Shown in pieces: positions 6,088 through 6,435 of a stretch of 6,435 nt of DNA. A model generated the notes under the pieces. It ran no database searches, was not told where the DNA came from, and was given only the letters and a program-made list of their open reading frames with translations. How positions within the stretch are numbered: position 1 is the first letter of the stretch; every line of letters starts with the position of its first letter. The stretch is from CAUPWF01 sp044425815 (GTDB taxonomy: Bacteria > Bacillota > Clostridia > Lachnospirales > Lachnospiraceae): assembly GCA_044425815.1 (NCBI GenBank), contig JAWXVA010000130.1, forward strand, positions 1 through 6,435, given 5' to 3'. The position numbers and the translations under genes are program-made.

Positions 6088-6165
6088 GTATGATTAAAAA
6101 CAAATCAGAAGATGTTTTCTAAGGATTTCACACTGATTTATTACTATATAAGACAGGAGATTTAT
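6088..6165 (+). other. Structured leader of the ABC-F gene with a tiny ORF
   Basis: AAATCAG (6102-6108) can pair with CTGATTT (6133-6139), and its first five bases can instead pair with GATTT (6124-6128), giving two mutually exclusive stems. A 10-codon frame (MIKNKSEDVF, 6090-6122) spans the first arm but has no ribosome binding site and starts almost at the predicted transcript end. Leaders with a small peptide and alternative hairpins are known upstream of antibiotic-responsive ABC-F genes. Here neither a T-rich terminator nor a sequestered ribosome site is evident, so this remains tentative. GGAG of the main gene is at 6156-6159. Confidence 0.3.
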
Positions 6166-6435
6166 ATGAGTATTTTAAATGTAGAGCACTTAACCCATGG
6201 ATTTGGGGATCGTGCTATTTTTCAAGATGTGTCTTTTCGCCTTTTAAAAGGGGAGCATATTGGACTCGTTGGTGCCAATGGAGAAGGTAAATCTACTTTC
6301 ATGAATATTATTACCGGAGCGCGCCAACCTGACGAAGGAAAGGTGGAGTGGTCTAAACACGTACGTGTTGGTTACTTAGATCAACACACTGCCCTAGAAC
6401 CTGGCATGACTATCCGTGATGTTTTAAAATCTGCA
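6166..6435 (+). CDS. ABC-F family ATPase, N-terminal part (truncated by window edge)
   Basis: Ninety codons of the first nucleotide-binding domain are present and the frame is still open at the right edge. ABC-F proteins carry two ATPase domains and no membrane part. They act on the ribosome as translation factors or antibiotic-protection proteins. The Walker A motif GANGEGKST is at residues 36-44, and the Q-loop lies in VGYLDQH (68-74, Gln73). The start MSILNVEHLTHGFGDRAIF is the usual ABC-F opening strand. The ATG has GGAG 6 bases upstream. The Walker B, signature motif, linker and second domain lie outside, so a subgroup (EttA-, Uup-, YbiT/YkpA- or resistance-type) cannot be fixed. It lies downstream of the transporter but has its own promoter. 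Confidence 0.93.
   Translation, partial: MSILNVEHLTHGFGDRAIFQDVSFRLLKGEHIGLVGANGEGKSTFMNIITGARQPDEGKVEWSKHVRVGYLDQHTALEPGMTIRDVLKSA

Overview
The window looks like ordinary chromosomal DNA of a low-GC Gram-positive bacterium, most likely a member of the Clostridia and quite possibly Lachnospiraceae. The evidence is an AT-rich sequence, strong AGGAGG-type ribosome binding sites, sigma-A-like promoters, a comEA-comEC DNA-uptake pair, and ArgG and ABC-F proteins that read like lachnospiral versions. The species assignment is inference.

Left part (1-2374, minus strand): a two-gene DNA-uptake operon. comEA encodes a membrane-anchored protein with an SLBB domain and a C-terminal helix-hairpin-helix DNA-binding region. 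It overlaps the start of comEC by 17 bases. comEC encodes the channel protein and runs off the left edge while still open. A clean promoter for the pair lies at 2346-2374.

Middle (2375-3960, plus strand): a divergent intergenic region carries a cluster of ARG-box-like operators and a sigma-A-type promoter whose -35 lies inside one of the boxes. It leads into argG (argininosuccinate synthase), which stands alone and ends at a long hairpin. The layout points to arginine-responsive repression by an ArgR/AhrC-type regulator.

Right part (3963-6435): a 107-residue acidic protein of unknown function lies on the minus strand with a TTG start. A BCCT-family transporter for a quaternary amine follows on the plus strand. 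Its promoter is followed directly by overlapping palindromes that look like a TetR-type operator. The transporter has a CaiT-like methionine in the TM8 region, which suggests cation-independent exchange rather than sodium symport. The window ends in the first 90 codons of an ABC-F ATPase with its own promoter and a short structured leader.

The genes do not form one pathway. They are neighbouring, separately controlled units: DNA uptake, arginine synthesis, quaternary-amine transport, and translation-associated ABC-F. I see no mobile element, CRISPR array, RNA gene or clear new system. The points most worth checking are the two operator clusters (argG and the BCCT gene), the transporter's cation-site residues, and the unexplained 107-residue ORF.
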